7,753 nucleotides of DNA from NCBI GenBank assembly GCA_903960645.1, contig CAJCBN010000420.1, positions 1-7,753 of the forward strand, read 5' to 3'. This DNA comes from an uncultured Actinomycetes bacterium. Its GTDB lineage: Bacteria; Actinomycetota; Thermoleophilia; Gaiellales; F1-60-MAGs149. The position numbers were made by a program, and so were the translations under genes. The notes under the pieces were generated by a model. It did not search any database, was not told where the DNA came from, and saw only the letters and a program-made list of their open reading frames with translations. Shown here one piece after another: positions 6,469 to 7,753 of this stretch; within the stretch, counting starts at the first letter, position 1; every line of letters starts with the position of its first letter.

Positions 6469-7753
6469 ATGGCCGCTGTCGAGAAGCCCAAGAGGACCAC
6501 TGCCAAGGCGAAGCCGGCTGCTGCCGCCAAGCCGAAGGCCGCTGCTGTGGCGAAGCCCAAGGCCGCGCCCGCCAAGGCCGCTGCGGCGAAAGTCGTGCCG
6601 AAGTACAAGGCGGCCACGGTCACCAAGGAGCGGCGCCGCAAGCTCGTGCCGCGTCCCACCGTCCATCCGGGTGCGCTCGCGCAGGCGCGTGCCTTCCCGG
6701 TGCTCGAGTCGATCTTCACGCGCCGCTCGCGGCGCTTTGCGCTCGGCGCCGAGCTGACGGGTCCGCTGGCCTTCAAGTCGGACAAGGAGCCGATCCCCCT
6801 CGCGTATGAGGAGGAGGCAATCCTCGTCGCCGCCGCGACCGGGATCTCCGGCATCGCCACGGAGGAGTGGCCGTTCCTCGATGACGATGGTGATTCCACC
6901 AGTGGCGACAAGATCGGCTCGTTCACGGGCCGCACCTACCCCTCGCCGCTGGCCAATCACAACGTCGAGTTGTTCTGGACCAACGACGACGGCGTCTTTG
7001 CGCTGCCGCAGCGTGACGTGCGCCCGGTCAAGCACAACCAGCTGGCCGACGAGAACGCGCCCAACGAGCTGTACCGCCAGGCCGTCAAGCTCGACGACAA
7101 GCGCCTGCACATCCCGCGCGATCGTCCGAACCTGTTCGCGTTCAACCACCGCATCCCGAACGCGCAGGGCACGTCGCTGTTCATGCCGATCACGGACATC
7201 ACGCGCCAGTGCATCTCCGCGATGCTGCTCTACTTCGACGCGCCGCACGGCTACTACCTCGTCGATCCCCACCTGAACGGCGATCCGCTCCGCGAGTACG
7301 TCAAGAGCGGCCTCCTGGATCCGGCGCACGCCGTGGACTTCTGGGAGTTCGAGCGCTGGCAGATGGTCGATGCGAACGGCGTGGAGCAGGGCCTGATGGT
7401 CGGCAACCTGATGCACGCGACGCAGGCGATGGGCCTCGGCGGTCATCCGTTCAACGGCGGCAAGGGTCGCGTCACGATGGGCGGCGAGAAGTACTGGCAC
7501 GACATCGGCGGCAAGGGCCCGTGCGGGTCGCTCGGCTTCGAGATGCTCGAGATCCCCTCCGATGCACCGCTTGGTGCCGGCGAGGCCGTACCGGTCGGAC
7601 TCAAGGGCGTGGTCGAGGCGGCGATGCCGCCGTTCCAGAAGAACATGGACAAGGCCGTCGACAGCGTCGTCGACATCCGCTGGGGCAAGAAGGGCCTGTT
7701 CGAGGACGACACGCGTCCGATCCCGTGGATCAACCGCAAGGTCATCGACCAGA
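6469..7753 (+). CDS. Unidentified protein with histone-H1-like basic tail; faint nitroreductase-like features; 3' end missing
   Basis: 428 codons are open to the right edge. I translated this frame by hand. Residues 5-47 are almost only Lys, Ala and Pro with AKPKAA-type repeats, like the tails of histone H1 or actinobacterial HU proteins. The rest is a folded, acidic/aromatic mixed sequence. FTRRSRRF (83-90) resembles the N-terminal RRSxRxF that holds FMN phosphate in nitroreductases. YEEEAILVAAATGISG (113-128) resembles the following helix of that fold, and VGNLMHATQAMGLGGHPF (311-328) resembles the LMLAAxxLGLG segment near its C-terminus. These are weak likenesses, and the protein is about twice the usual nitroreductase length with long insertions, so no reaction is assigned. 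No signal peptide or membrane segment is seen. It is co-transcribed with the ligase (14-bp gap, own GGAGGAG). If the fold guess holds, it could be a flavin protein acting on the same substrate as the P450 and ligase. Otherwise treat it as hypothetical. Confidence 0.85.
   Translation, partial: MAAVEKPKRTTAKAKPAAAAKPKAAAVAKPKAAPAKAAAAKVVPKYKAATVTKERRRKLVPRPTVHPGALAQARAFPVLESIFTRRSRRFALGAELTGPLAFKSDKEPIPLAYEEEAILVAAATGISGIATEEWPFLDDDGDSTSGDKIGSFTGRTYPSPLANHNVELFWTNDDGVFALPQRDVRPVKHNQLADENAPNELYRQAVKLDDKRLHIPRDRPNLFAFNHRIPNAQGTSLFMPITDITRQCISAMLLYFDAPHGYYLVDPHLNGDPLREYVKSGLLDPAHAVDFWEFERWQMVDANGVEQGLMVGNLMHATQAMGLGGHPFNGGKGRVTMGGEKYWHDIGGKGPCGSLGFEMLEIPSDAPLGAGEAVPVGLKGVVEAAMPPFQKNMDKAVDSVVDIRWGKKGLFEDDTRPIPWINRKVIDQ
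6481..6609 (+). repeat. Lys/Ala/Pro low-complexity coding repeat
   Basis: Imperfect repeats built from GCCAAG, GCGAAG and CCCAAG codons encode degenerate AKPKAA units at residues 5-47 of the last protein. Synonymous codons vary between units (AAG with GCC, GCG, GCT), which indicates selection on the amino acids more than a recent DNA expansion. Confidence 0.75.

Noticed and set aside
6436..7500. Minus-strand open frame (354 codons) opposite the tailed protein
   Set aside because: Arg/Leu/Val-rich shadow. The plus frame has a strong GGAGGAG site and operon spacing, though this is the least certain of the shadow decisions because the plus-strand protein is not a known family.

Overview
The window is a dense, high-GC stretch of bacterial chromosome. 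G or C dominates third codon positions, Shine-Dalgarno sites are strong GGAGG types, and genes are packed with short gaps or overlaps. Together with the type of P450 present, this suggests an actinomycete-like organism (Actinomycetota, possibly a deep class such as Thermoleophilia). The exact lineage cannot be read from this sequence. No rRNA, tRNA, CRISPR array, insertion sequence or phage gene is visible.

Layout. Positions 1-741 (minus) hold the N-terminal half of a prokaryotic pentameric ligand-gated ion channel, cut by the left edge just at its first membrane helix. It overlaps by 4 bp (ATGA) the end of a cytochrome P450 (738-1994, minus). Upstream of that P450, and separated from it by a strong hairpin (2016-2057), lies an APC-superfamily amino acid/amine permease (2070-3635, minus). 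A 179-bp divergent intergenic region (3636-3814) follows. On the plus strand come a second P450 (3815-5086) paralogous to the first, a glutamine-synthetase-like glutamate-amine ligase (5147-6454), and a large protein with a histone-H1-like Lys/Ala/Pro tail and faint nitroreductase-like features (6469 to the right edge, incomplete).

How the parts may work together (inference). The ligase has the fold and catalytic motifs of glutamine synthetase, but a Phe sits where true glutamine synthetases keep the ammonium-gating Glu. It therefore probably joins glutamate to an organic amine. With a permease and P450s beside it, the cluster looks like an uptake-and-oxidation locus for an amine or amino-acid-like compound, in the manner of known P450 plus GS-like loci for cyclic amine (morpholine/piperidine) breakdown. 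No ferredoxin, ferredoxin reductase or transcription regulator lies in the window, so the electron supply and control are outside it. The least expected elements are the ligand-gated channel translationally coupled to a P450 and the H1-like tail on the last protein.
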